From contig JAZQKX010000011.1 in NCBI GenBank assembly GCA_045542355.1, forward strand, positions 62,001 to 126,000: a stretch of DNA of 64,000 bases, in the 5' to 3' direction. Positions within the stretch are counted from its first letter, which is position 1. Each line of letters opens with the position of its first letter. Under the pieces are notes generated by a model. That model was not told the DNA's origin, searched no databases, and was given only the letters and a program-made list of their open reading frames with translations. The stretch is from UMGS1532 sp045542355. Lineage in GTDB: Bacteria; Bacillota; Clostridia; Oscillospirales; Acutalibacteraceae. Position numbers and translations under genes: made by a program. Below, one piece after another: positions 54,001 to 61,458 of the stretch.

Positions 54001-54158
54001 ACGGCAACATCTACGATAATGTTGCAGGTCCTTGGGGTGGAAATCCCTACGACCACGATTGGGTAGCCCGTCGTCACATTGACGACACCCGTTGGTCTCC
54101 CGACTATTTCTCAGTTCCATTTGGTTTTGGTAAAGTTTCATTAAAGCTTTATAAGTAA
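51033..54158 (+). CDS. Large glycoside hydrolase, GH106/GH2-like
   Basis: A protein of about 1041 residues with no signal peptide, so probably intracellular. The N-terminal two thirds form a TIM-barrel-type hydrolase region with HTMWVDEPC and ICFSGHLFNEDALATQ, plus GKEYMLCEMFGVTTHNFT; acidic residues here could be catalytic. The last third is beta-sandwich (YLRYTFRSAKEMKIKLAI, LWFNGVKTDLTPQGY, EVIVNGESQGFIYWAPYEIDI), carbohydrate-binding-like. The overall pattern recalls GH106 alpha-L-rhamnosidase-related enzymes, but the family is not certain. Start ATG 51033, AAGGAGA about 10 bases ahead. It converges with a GH78-like gene, sharing a terminator. Confidence 0.75.
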   Translation: MQELFKNPPQIYKGTDFWMLNDELRDDEIRRQIAEFHDKGMGAFIARTYVGLRTDYPGPKWKHQTRVMLEEATKYGMRVTLQAMRMPAGFEEAPIEDVLDVIECVTKEFYDSEDYPQKDYLSEILKEIDGHYILKHKSAAKPDDNGDWKGGTLNMFSPKMCEKYVKLCYEENWEEFREYFGNTIHTMWVDEPCVNHHSIPYPDGIEKIFFDKWGYKIEDHLEELFFRVGDYQKVRYQYRVLLQKLMEEGYFKTLSNWCKKNNICFSGHLFNEDALATQIFGAVATMPYYKYLDIPGMDTLEADMPWKYGAIKPAYSREYIGYNELDGTEVPPNGSYSAPMATMGQYTTPIQLTSAAHQAGKEYMLCEMFGVTTHNFTFRDQRHMFDHFASLGVNHKCIHAFFYNLHGNAKRAFPHQVNYYQPYWERYSDMFNYYSRTSWFISQGKPIKDVVLVHPLDTAYMMYNQSIDTEYDENAELRDYERFYYGIVRGLCGMQCQFEFGDEATISDWGKTTDSGFEIGAMTYKTVVLPYLHVLRKSTAKLICEHAKKGGKVYILGTMPTRLDGELCDTLGQELLNAGCEFIEYRKDLLDILETQNSSYKLSCTSDITPLIVNHRADENRDYYFIMNDQCADDKEITLRVQGKKSATRWDALTAETEAIPTVFDGDSTEINITIPEGGSIMLTLEDAEKAVAVTDDEGYYVRKISDSWKIRRHNPNVLVLEECQYKKCAQDDFSENTYPSVILCGHLNEEEYSGDVYLRYTFRSAKEMKIKLAIEDTAISQLWFNGVKTDLTPQGYYVSRAFEIIDLPNNCLAGENEIIIKKDFKTANKMGGLESNQERVDLEAIYILGDFGVFSREEPQNNGTHRFSRFFTLDSEKTTAGKDITQIGYPFYVGAVSFTKTLNISEEELKNDKIMFTYEEFNGCTAEVIVNGESQGFIYWAPYEIDIKSALKVGENEITVRIANCLRNLLGPYHRVEGEVGHVWGRSTDGNIYDNVAGPWGGNPYDHDWVARRHIDDTRWSPDYFSVPFGFGKVSLKLYK

Positions 54159-54165
54159 CTAACAT

Positions 54166-54203
54166 AAAAAACTGACTGTACGCAGAGTACAGTCAGTTTT
54201 TTT
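54166..54203. terminator. Bidirectional terminator between the two glycoside hydrolase genes
   Basis: A long, nearly perfect hairpin: AAAAACTGACTGTAC (54167-54181) with GTACAGTCAGTTTTT (54187-54201), loop GCAGA. A and T runs on the two flanks serve both strands. Confidence 0.9.
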
Positions 54204-54215
54204 GCGTTTTATGAA

Positions 54216-56336
54216 TTAATTTTCTGAATCGGCTAAGGGAATTGTACAAGCGGCATAGGAGGCAAAGCCATGGTCAAGGCTGCCAACAGGGGTTTTAAGT
54301 TCCCAAAGAGTGCCTGTAAGGTCGCACATTCCGCCAAAGAATGTTTTCAGATTCTCCGACATAAGCGCGGGGTCGCCAATATTATGGAGAAGATTCATCC
54401 TAAGATACATTCCAATGAAAGCATTAATGGGACAAAAGTCGTATTTTTCGCTATTCTTTTCGGCAAACTCGCCAAAGCCCTTTTTAATGGTTTTATAAAG
54501 CTCAGCGAACTTCTTGTTCTCCAAATCCACGTCGCCGAACAGCACAGCATAGTACTGACATGCTTCGGAAACATTGTGGGTGTTTTTCAACACTCCCTCG
54601 CTGTCTCGCACGGCATTATCTATAAATACCTCACCGTTGAAAGACATTTCTATAACAGTCTCTCTGAGTTTTCGGGCTTTTTCCTTTAATCCAGAAACAC
54701 CGAAAGTATCTTCCACGGCGCAAAGCAGGGCGGAATAAAGCATATTGGTTGGATAACTCACATCATAGCACCACCCGTTCGCCTTAGACCACTCGATAAA
54801 GTTCCAGCCCGTAAGATGTTCTAAAAGTCCCAGCTCGTTTTCATGTTTCTCTAGGAAGCTCAGCACTCCCATAACAGAGGGACGAAAGCGTTCTTTATCC
54901 GCTTTTGGGTTTCTGATATCAAGATACTCGCAAACCTCAAGCACATACCACATGCTCCACTGAGGTATGACCTTACAGTTATCATGAGGGTCAGCAGGAT
55001 AAACCATGGGCAGAAGTCCCTCTGGATATTCACCCTCAGACTGATAGAGAATGTAGTTTTCCAAAAAGGCATCCTCTACGTCGGTGGTGCCGAAGAAGAA
55101 ATGCTCCGCACGACCTGTAAAATAGCTGTCACAAAGCCATCCTGCGCGTTCGCGGGTGGGACAATCCATATATATATCCACAACATTGTGAGCAAAAGTT
55201 CTTACAGCGCAGTCGTAAATCTTGCGAAGTTCGGGGTCTTTAAATTCTCTTTTAATTATTCCCGACATATCTCGTTTGTAGGAGCGCAAACCTAATCCCT
55301 TTACGGTTACATTACCCTTTTTAACAAATAATGCAACATTTTTAAAGCCATAAGGCTCAAAGGTTTCGGCATTAATGCTTACGCCTTTTTTGATGTTGTA
55401 CTGCACCACATTCTGCGCGTTAATCTTTCCTGCAACGAATTCGTCGTGAGAACAAAGCTCACAGAAAGCTAAAATAAGTTGGGTGTCTTCTAAAGCTTCC
55501 ACCGAAAGCTGTATAAATCCAACCTCTACTGTATTGAAATCGAACATCATCCATTGGCCACAGTCAAGTGCTGCGGGGAACTTTCCACCGTCGGCGGTTT
55601 TCTTTTGTGCCAGAGTTTCCGAATATCTAAAGGGGGTGAACTCTATTTCTTCTCTTTTGAAAACACCGTACATCGGCTGTTTTGTTTCATCGTAAGGGTC
55701 GAATGAGTAGGCATTGATTCTGCCTTTTTTACCGTTTTCTGTAAACTCTCCGCGAGATACATAACTATCCAAACTCTTTTCACTGAAATCGGCATAAGGC
55801 ACTTGCCTTTCTATAAAATTGGGTACAGGGTTAACGGCAACTGTGTTGAGGGGTGATTGACTGAAAATATCGGCACCGTCTTCATTATAAATTTCACCGA
55901 AATGCCTCTGTACAGAATAACGCTCTACCTTTTTTACCCTTTTGGTGTTATTATAGCAACCGAAATCCCGACCACTGTAGAGTATTGGCTGGTCTTGTTT
56001 TAGCAGTTCAGCCACAAAAAAGGATTCCTGACACACAGTTGAAAGAGAACGGCAGTAATAACCCGCCACCATAACAATGATTTCATTGCCGGTGGTTTCC
56101 GAATATTCCGACAGATCGTATTCGTCCACACGGGCGTAGCCTTTGGCAGTTCTTGCAGGACCGAAGCCCACAAACCTGCCGTTTACATAAAGCTTATAAA
56201 AATCCGAAGCCGTCAGTTTTAAAACTGTATCCTTGAGACTTTCTGCCTCGGCTTTAAATATCAGATGAGTGTTAAGCTTTTCGTAATAATCCTTTGCTTT
56301 TACCCAGATGGGGACCGCCTTTTTGAACATTCGCAT
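54216..56336 (-). CDS. GH78-like alpha-L-rhamnosidase-type six-hairpin glycosidase
   Basis: About 706 residues, without a signal peptide. The N-terminal part is beta-sandwich (LTASDFYKLYVNGRFVGFGPAR, a GH78 signature; EYDLSEYSETTGNEIIVMVAGYY). The catalytic (alpha/alpha)6 barrel holds YMDCPTRERAGWLCDS (about 387-402), with the Asp and Glu residues typical of bacterial rhamnosidases, and PVYPADP-like MVYPADPHDN. Cytoplasmic rhamnosides would be the likely substrate, but sugar specificity is inferred. The start is ATG 56336 or ATG 56330. Confidence 0.8.
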   Translation of the reverse strand: MRMFKKAVPIWVKAKDYYEKLNTHLIFKAEAESLKDTVLKLTASDFYKLYVNGRFVGFGPARTAKGYARVDEYDLSEYSETTGNEIIVMVAGYYCRSLSTVCQESFFVAELLKQDQPILYSGRDFGCYNNTKRVKKVERYSVQRHFGEIYNEDGADIFSQSPLNTVAVNPVPNFIERQVPYADFSEKSLDSYVSRGEFTENGKKGRINAYSFDPYDETKQPMYGVFKREEIEFTPFRYSETLAQKKTADGGKFPAALDCGQWMMFDFNTVEVGFIQLSVEALEDTQLILAFCELCSHDEFVAGKINAQNVVQYNIKKGVSINAETFEPYGFKNVALFVKKGNVTVKGLGLRSYKRDMSGIIKREFKDPELRKIYDCAVRTFAHNVVDIYMDCPTRERAGWLCDSYFTGRAEHFFFGTTDVEDAFLENYILYQSEGEYPEGLLPMVYPADPHDNCKVIPQWSMWYVLEVCEYLDIRNPKADKERFRPSVMGVLSFLEKHENELGLLEHLTGWNFIEWSKANGWCYDVSYPTNMLYSALLCAVEDTFGVSGLKEKARKLRETVIEMSFNGEVFIDNAVRDSEGVLKNTHNVSEACQYYAVLFGDVDLENKKFAELYKTIKKGFGEFAEKNSEKYDFCPINAFIGMYLRMNLLHNIGDPALMSENLKTFFGGMCDLTGTLWELKTPVGSLDHGFASYAACTIPLADSEN

Positions 56337-56359
56337 CACATCCTAAAATGTATTGTAAC

Positions 56360-56388
56360 ATTATAATATCATGATTTTATACTTTCCA
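56360..56388 (-). promoter_or_regulatory. Possible promoter of the GH78-like gene
   Basis: TATAAT (56360-56365) with a weak TGGAAA -35 (56383-56388) 17 bases away. Confidence 0.4.
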
Positions 56389-56415
56389 CAACTTATTTAT
56401 AATAATCTAAGCTTT

Positions 56416-57816
56416 TTATGTTTTTTCATTTCTTGAAAAATATCTTGCTGTTTCGCGACTTACCAAACCACCTAACAAAACGAGTGAGATAAGATTGGGT
56501 AATGCCATTAATCCGTTGAGAAAATCCGCAATCAGCCAGACTGTGTTAAAGGATATGTAAGGACCGAGCGCCACAACAAAGATATAAATTCCACGGAATA
56601 TCTTAATTGCCATTTTGTTGCCTTGAGTTAGGTAATTAAGACAGCTTTCGCAATAGTAACTCCAGCCTGGGATGGTGGCAAAAGCAAAGAGCACAAGGCT
56701 GAAGTTGAGAAAAAAGGATGATACTGTGTCACCAAACGGCAATCCACGGCCGAAAGCCTCGGTAGTTACTGTTACTCCGTTCCCCCCGTATGTGGCGGAG
56801 TTTGTTAGCACAACCGCCAGTCCAGAAAGGGTGCACAAAACCGTGGTGTCAATAAAGGCGCTCACCATGGTAACCAACCCTCCTAACACAGGCTCACGGG
56901 TTTTGGTTGCCGCCGCGCCGATAGCCGACGAGCCAAGCCCCGCCTCGTTGGAAAAGATACCCTTTGAAAATCCAACTGTTAAAGTCGATTTAACAGATAT
57001 TCCCACCGCCGCCCCTCCTACAGAGGAGACAGAAAACGCCGACTTAACCACCATGAGCAGGGCTTTCGGCACAGAAGACAGATTGCTCAGAATTATTATC
57101 AATGTAAGAACAATGTAAATCACCGACATAAGAGGTACCACCCGCTCCGAAAACCTTGCGATACGCTTGATACCCCCTACAATAAGCAAAGCCGTGAGTA
57201 ATGTTACTACACCGCCGCCTATCACCGCCGAATATGTATAACCATTTTCGCCTATATGAAACATAATATCCTGCCGATGGGGATCGAAAAAGCTTTGCAG
57301 AGCCTCGGTTATGCTGTTTATCTGGGTAAGGGTGCCGATGCCAAAAACTCCCGCCAGAATAGCAAACACCGAAAACAGGTACGCCAGCCATTTCCACCCA
57401 CCGCCAAGGCCCTTTTCTATATAGTAAAAAGGTCCGCCAACATATTCACCTTTTATCTTTTCGCGGTATTTTACAGCCAATACACCCTCAGCATATTTCG
57501 TTGCCATGCCGAGAAGCGCCGAAATCTCCATCCAGAAAAGCGCACCCACACCCCCCGTGCAAACCGCCGCCGCAACACCTACAATATTACCTGTGCCTAT
57601 TGTAGCGCCCAGCATTGTGCAAAGAGAAGAAAAGGAAGAAATCTCTCCCTCCCCCTCGTTGTCTCCCTTAAAAGCAAATCTCAGAGCAGTTTTCAAATAC
57701 TTTATCTGAATAAAGCCTAACTTAAAGCTTAGATATATTCCCACCAAAGGGATAAGTATAATCAGTATTCCACCCCACAGAACATCGTTTGCAGTCGTTA
57801 AAAAAACCTGAAACAT
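56416..57816 (-). CDS. AGCS-family sodium:amino-acid (alanine/glycine) symporter
   Basis: Na+- or H+-coupled importer of alanine or glycine. It has 466 residues, about ten hydrophobic helices and family segments GATIGTGNIVGVAAAVCTGGVGALFWMEISALLGMATKYAE (residues about 70-110), SNEAGLGSSAIGAAATKT and YGLxxT-type PGWSYYCESC. The substrate is by family. Its SD (GGGGGG) lies in the 3' arm of a terminator-like hairpin just before ATG 57816. It is followed by the GH78-like gene and preceded by the lipoprotein gene. Confidence 0.93.
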   Translation of the reverse strand: MFQVFLTTANDVLWGGILIILIPLVGIYLSFKLGFIQIKYLKTALRFAFKGDNEGEGEISSFSSLCTMLGATIGTGNIVGVAAAVCTGGVGALFWMEISALLGMATKYAEGVLAVKYREKIKGEYVGGPFYYIEKGLGGGWKWLAYLFSVFAILAGVFGIGTLTQINSITEALQSFFDPHRQDIMFHIGENGYTYSAVIGGGVVTLLTALLIVGGIKRIARFSERVVPLMSVIYIVLTLIIILSNLSSVPKALLMVVKSAFSVSSVGGAAVGISVKSTLTVGFSKGIFSNEAGLGSSAIGAAATKTREPVLGGLVTMVSAFIDTTVLCTLSGLAVVLTNSATYGGNGVTVTTEAFGRGLPFGDTVSSFFLNFSLVLFAFATIPGWSYYCESCLNYLTQGNKMAIKIFRGIYIFVVALGPYISFNTVWLIADFLNGLMALPNLISLVLLGGLVSRETARYFSRNEKT

Positions 57817-57868
57817 AAAAATCCCCCCTCGGCATACTATTGAATTCTATGCTTCTTGGGGGGATTTT
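57817..57868 (-). terminator. Terminator hairpin after the lipoprotein gene, containing the symporter gene's ribosome site
   Basis: The arms AAAATCCCCCC (57858-57868 side on the minus strand) and GGGGGGATTTT (57818-57828 side) give 11 bp, with an inner GCATA/TATGC stem. On the minus strand GGGGGGATTTTT runs straight into ATG 57816. The stem begins 2 bases after the lipoprotein stop. Confidence 0.75.
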
Positions 57869-57870
57869 AT

Positions 57871-58974
57871 TTAATTCATTTCCACCTTTATAGATGTGAT
57901 GTATCCTGTTTCGTCGTTGGTGGTAACGGTGAGTTTACCGTGGGAGGAATCTGCATAGATATACCGACTGAATTTTCCGTCAGTTTCAACGCTTGTGAAA
58001 TTATCCTTACCAAAGGTCGCCTCTAAATTAGATTTGGTTGTACCCACACGGCACCCGTTTGCCAGAGTCATATCCAGCTTTACGTCACTGGTGCTTTCAA
58101 TAGAAGTAACAAAGCAGTTTTCGGGCATTGTGGCATAATCCGCCACATTTTTGAGAGTCAGGGTCAGCGTACGGTTAGAGCGGGTGATTTTAACAGCCTT
58201 CTCCACAGTTTCTCCCGCCTCTATCTGCTCCACTGATTTACCAGCCAACATCCAGCCACCCTTTATAAGTCGGGATAAGGGCAGAGGCATTGTATAGGTG
58301 GTGCCATAGAGATAGAAGGAGAAGTCCTTTAAATCAACGGACAGGCTCTCTGGGTCCTTATATTCTTTTACTGCCTTAGGTGGTTTTTCGGAAAACAGAC
58401 TCTCCTCATCATTCAACACATTATAAAGATACACTTCATACAAAGTTCCCTCTTCAAGGATAAATTTTGCGCCCTGCTCTGGAGTCATTTCGTAAATAAG
58501 TGTGTCACCTTTTTTCTCGGTGGGGTCGCCATAGGCAGAGATTATATCATCCTCGGTGGATTTTTCCAGGGTGATGTTTTCAGGAAGCGTCAGGTAAACC
58601 CCATCGGGAACAGCCACCGACACACCGCAAACCAAACAGTCGGACAGTTTAACTGCCTTATCTCCCAGATTCGCGAAATATGCCTCGGTTTCATAATTGC
58701 CTCGAGTTATGTCATAAATGCTGTATTGCCCTGATTCCAGCGTTACATTCTTATCATTGGATTTCAGCTCCCACCCGATTTTGTTAAGCTCGGAATATTT
58801 CATTGGGAATTGCAGAACTGTGCCATTGAGAGCCGCTGTGAAGTCATACAGCTTCTCCGACATGCTGAAATACTTTTCGTCTATAGGATAGGTCACAGTT
58901 TCTCCGCATTGGGCTTTTTCGCAACCGCAAAGCAATATGCTCAGAAGCAATACAACGCTTATTATTCTTTTCAT
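57871..58974 (-). CDS. Lipoprotein of unknown function with two similar halves
   Basis: A 367-residue lipoprotein: signal KRIISVVLLLSILLCGC, lipobox LLCGC with Cys at about 18. Two halves share a pattern: residues about 48-180 (LNGTVLQFPMKYSELNKIGWELKS ... AYGDPTEKKGDTLIYE) and about 215-367 (LYGTTYTMPLPLSRLIKGGWMLAG ... TFGKDNFTSVETDGKFSRYIY). Each has a Gly-Trp turn and a later FGK/YGD step, so it is an internal duplication. Function unknown. GGGTGA precedes ATG 58974, and a good promoter lies upstream. Confidence 0.8.
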   Translation of the reverse strand: MKRIISVVLLLSILLCGCEKAQCGETVTYPIDEKYFSMSEKLYDFTAALNGTVLQFPMKYSELNKIGWELKSNDKNVTLESGQYSIYDITRGNYETEAYFANLGDKAVKLSDCLVCGVSVAVPDGVYLTLPENITLEKSTEDDIISAYGDPTEKKGDTLIYEMTPEQGAKFILEEGTLYEVYLYNVLNDEESLFSEKPPKAVKEYKDPESLSVDLKDFSFYLYGTTYTMPLPLSRLIKGGWMLAGKSVEQIEAGETVEKAVKITRSNRTLTLTLKNVADYATMPENCFVTSIESTSDVKLDMTLANGCRVGTTKSNLEATFGKDNFTSVETDGKFSRYIYADSSHGKLTVTTNDETGYITSIKVEMN

Positions 58975-59005
58975 CAAATCACCCGATGCAACTATATTTA
59001 CATTA

Positions 59006-59034
59006 ATTATACATCACAGCGGAAGATTTTTCAA
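59006..59034 (-). promoter_or_regulatory. Promoter of the lipoprotein gene
   Basis: TTGAAA (59029-59034), 17-base spacer, TATAAT (59006-59011). Confidence 0.75.
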
Positions 59035-59041
59035 TAATTGC

Positions 59042-59728
59042 CTATTCTCCGAATCGGGCTTTCAGCTTTTGTAAAGCCTTCTTTTCTATTCTTGATACAT
59101 AGGAGCGGGAGATATGAAGTCTTGCGGCAACCTCTCTTTGAGGAAGCTCACTGCCGCCCCAAAGACCATAACGCATGGATATTATTTTTTGTTCTCTTGG
59201 TGTGAGCTCGGTTTTGAGATAGGTTTTCAACTTCTCTAATTTCCACTTTAAATCAATATCCTCCACCACGTCGCTACCATCGGATATTATATCCCCAAAG
59301 GTGAGGTTGTTGCCCTCGGCATCGGTATCTATAGGCTCACTGATAAACACATCCTGTGAAGTTTTCTTTAAACCTCTGAAGCACATAAGTATTTCGTTTT
59401 CGATACACCTTGAAGCATATGTAGCAAGGCGGATGCCCTTGCCCTCCTTATAGGTTGAAACCGCCTTTATGAGCCCTATTGTGCCTATGGAAATGAGGTC
59501 CTCCTGTTCCACACCTGAGGAAGCGTATTTCTTTACGATATGCGCCACCAGTCGCAGGTTGTGTTCTATAAGCAACCGACGGGCTTCCTTATCTCCCTCC
59601 GCCGTCAGCTTAATGTATTCCTCTTCTTTCTTAGGATTCAAGGGCGGAGGAAACTGCCCCGAGGAATTCACATGCAAAATTAGATAGGCTATCCCTGAAA
59701 GCGCTGTGAAAAGCAAATTTAGAAACAT
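59042..59728 (-). CDS. sigK: RNA polymerase sporulation sigma factor sigma-K
   Basis: Late mother-cell sigma factor. The 228 residues have an N-terminal hydrophobic pro-region, then NLRLVAHIVKKY, EDLISIGTIGLIKAVSTY, ATYASRCIENEILMCFRG, TLTSQDVF-like SQDVFISEPID and a region 4 with REVAARLHISRSYVSRIEKKALQKL, matching SigK and not SigG or SigF. The coding frame is continuous, so no skin-type prophage interrupts it. The pro-region of about 20 residues would need SpoIVFB-type cleavage. AAAGGGG precedes ATG 59728. No sigma-A promoter was seen; regulation by sigma-E is likely from biology. Confidence 0.95.
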   Translation of the reverse strand: MFLNLLFTALSGIAYLILHVNSSGQFPPPLNPKKEEEYIKLTAEGDKEARRLLIEHNLRLVAHIVKKYASSGVEQEDLISIGTIGLIKAVSTYKEGKGIRLATYASRCIENEILMCFRGLKKTSQDVFISEPIDTDAEGNNLTFGDIISDGSDVVEDIDLKWKLEKLKTYLKTELTPREQKIISMRYGLWGGSELPQREVAARLHISRSYVSRIEKKALQKLKARFGE

Positions 59729-59891
59729 TAATATTATCCCCTTTATTTCTTAGTTTCTATATAATATTCCTGCGGGTGCTCGGCCTATTACCACACGAAA
59801 AAGTAAAAAAATAAAATAATAGTAGAAATTTCGAGAGTTTTATGTTATTATATACTGTGTATGGAATATGACACAGGGAAAGGATAAGAAA

Positions 59892-60431
59892 ATGCGGGTT
59901 ATTTCAGGTGTTGCTGGAGGCAGACGTCTCGAAGCCCCCAAGGGCGACGATACGGTACGCCCCACCACAGACAGAGTTAAAGAAGCTCTTTTCAGTATTT
60001 TGAATTTTGACCTGCCCTCAGCACGAGTGCTGGATTTGTTTTCGGGCTCGGGTCAGTTGGGTATTGAAGCTATAAGCCGAGGCGCAGGGTTTGCCACCTT
60101 TGTTGATGCCGACCGTATCTCCTGTGAGCTTACAAAGAGCAATCTTATTACCTGCGGACTGTTGGAATATGCTAAAATCCACCGTTCCGATTGCTTCGCA
60201 TATTTAAGCGAAACAACCGAGTTTTTTGATATTGCCTTTGTTGACCCGCCATATCATCTGGGGTTATACGACAGGGTTATACCCCAAGTTGCAAAGAAGA
60301 TGACAGACCGCGGCATCATCACCTGTGAGCATCCCATAGAAATTAAACTACCTACCCTTTCGGGATTTAAGGCAAAGGACTATAAATACGGCAAAATCAT
60401 TGTTACCGTTTTCAGAAAAGAGGTAATATAA
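59892..60431 (+). CDS. rsmD: 16S rRNA (guanine-966-N2)-methyltransferase RsmD
   Basis: Methylates G966 of 16S rRNA. From ATG 59892 the protein starts MRVISGVAGGRRLEAPKG; AAAGGA lies 7 bases ahead. It has RPTTDRVKEALFSIL, the SAM motif VLDLFSGSGQLGIEAISRGA and the catalytic VDPPYHLG. Length of 179 is normal. coaD follows, a conserved pair in Firmicutes. The in-frame ATG at 59868 has no ribosome site. Confidence 0.95.
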   Translation: MRVISGVAGGRRLEAPKGDDTVRPTTDRVKEALFSILNFDLPSARVLDLFSGSGQLGIEAISRGAGFATFVDADRISCELTKSNLITCGLLEYAKIHRSDCFAYLSETTEFFDIAFVDPPYHLGLYDRVIPQVAKKMTDRGIITCEHPIEIKLPTLSGFKAKDYKYGKIIVTVFRKEVI

Positions 60432-60432
60432 A

Positions 60433-60927
60433 TTGAATAATATCACGGCGGTTTGCCCCGGCAGTTTCGACCCTATAACCGTGGGACATTTAGATATTAT
60501 AAGGCGCGCCGCAGGTATGTTTTCCAAGGTTATAGTGGTGGTTATGACCAACGTTTCCAAAAACCCCTGTTTTTCTATGGAAGAACGAATGGAGATGATA
60601 CGCACCGCCACCAAAGATTTGGATAACGTAGAGGTGGATGCCTCCTCAGGACTGTTGGCAGATTACTGTCAGTCAAAAAATGCAGGTGCAATAATCAAGG
60701 GCTTACGCGCTATGTCGGACTTCGAGTACGAATTCCAGATGGCGCTGACCAATAAAAAATTGAATCCCAACATTGAGACCGTTTTCCTCACCACCAGCGC
60801 TGAAAATATGTATCTCAGTTCAAGCATGGTAAAGCAGATTGGCGCGATGGGCGGAGATATAACGGATTTCGTGCCCGTTGAGATTCATGATAAAATTAAA
60901 AACCGACTACTCGGAAAGGACGAATAA
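60433..60927 (+). CDS. coaD: Phosphopantetheine adenylyltransferase
   Basis: Fourth step of coenzyme A synthesis. It starts at TTG 60433, nine bases after AGAGG. The nucleotidyltransferase motif is CPGSFDPITVGHLDII (with GH), and LSSSMVKQIGAMGGDITDFVP is the second motif. Length of 164 is normal. It lies between rsmD and a coiled-coil gene and is one base from rsmD. Confidence 0.96.
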   Translation: MNNITAVCPGSFDPITVGHLDIIRRAAGMFSKVIVVVMTNVSKNPCFSMEERMEMIRTATKDLDNVEVDASSGLLADYCQSKNAGAIIKGLRAMSDFEYEFQMALTNKKLNPNIETVFLTTSAENMYLSSSMVKQIGAMGGDITDFVPVEIHDKIKNRLLGKDE

Positions 60928-60930
60928 ACT

Positions 60931-61398
60931 ATGAACATGGAAGAATTACTGGACCAATTAGACGAAATGCTGGATAAGGGTATCAAAATCCCCGGCAAGA
61001 AATCGGTTATTGATGTTGAATCAATCCGCGCGATTGTTGACGACATCCGCCTCAACATGCCCACCGAAATCAAACAGGCAAGAGGCATTGTAGCCGACAG
61101 AGCGCAGATCATAAACGATGCCAAGCGCGAAGCCGATACCATCATCCACAATGCGGAAACCCGCGCTCAGTCTCTCTGCGCTCAGGAGGAGATTACCCGC
61201 ATGGCTCAGCAGAAGGCAAGTGAAATCATTGCTGCCGCTCAGTCAAGAAGCAAGGAAATGCGCAAGGCTGCTCAGGATTTTGTTGACGACATCATGCGCA
61301 AATCCGACGAAAGCCTTACCGCAACCCTCACCGAGGTTCGCAGAACCCGCGCTGCTTTAAAGCAGCAGGCTTCCCCTGTTGTTCCCAAGGCTGAATAA
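60931..61398 (+). CDS. Helical protein related to V-ATPase subunit E/H or DivIVA-like coiled coil
   Basis: A 155-residue, mostly helical protein without membrane segments. The first 60 residues (ELLDQLDEMLDKGIKIPGKKSVIDVESIRAIVDDIR) precede heptad-like helix (ARGIVADRAQIINDAKREADTIIHNAETRAQSL) of the kind that is found in ATP-synthase stalk or DivIVA-like proteins. It lies 3 bases after coaD and is often found there in Clostridia, from memory. Function is unknown; an ATPase role is not supported, as there are no other ATPase genes. Confidence 0.65.
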   Translation: MNMEELLDQLDEMLDKGIKIPGKKSVIDVESIRAIVDDIRLNMPTEIKQARGIVADRAQIINDAKREADTIIHNAETRAQSLCAQEEITRMAQQKASEIIAAAQSRSKEMRKAAQDFVDDIMRKSDESLTATLTEVRRTRAALKQQASPVVPKAE

Positions 61399-61415
61399 AA
61401 TAAACATTGTATAAA

Positions 61416-61450
61416 AAACCGCCGTGAAGTCAAATGCTTCGCGGCGGTTT
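61416..61450. terminator. Bidirectional terminator after the coiled-coil gene and glgA
   Basis: A 14-bp stem, AAACCGCCGTGAAG/CTTCGCGGCGGTTT (61416-61429 and 61437-61450), with one G-U pair and a 7-base loop, flanked by A and T runs. It serves the converging operons. Confidence 0.9.
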
Positions 61451-61458
61451 TTATTTAT

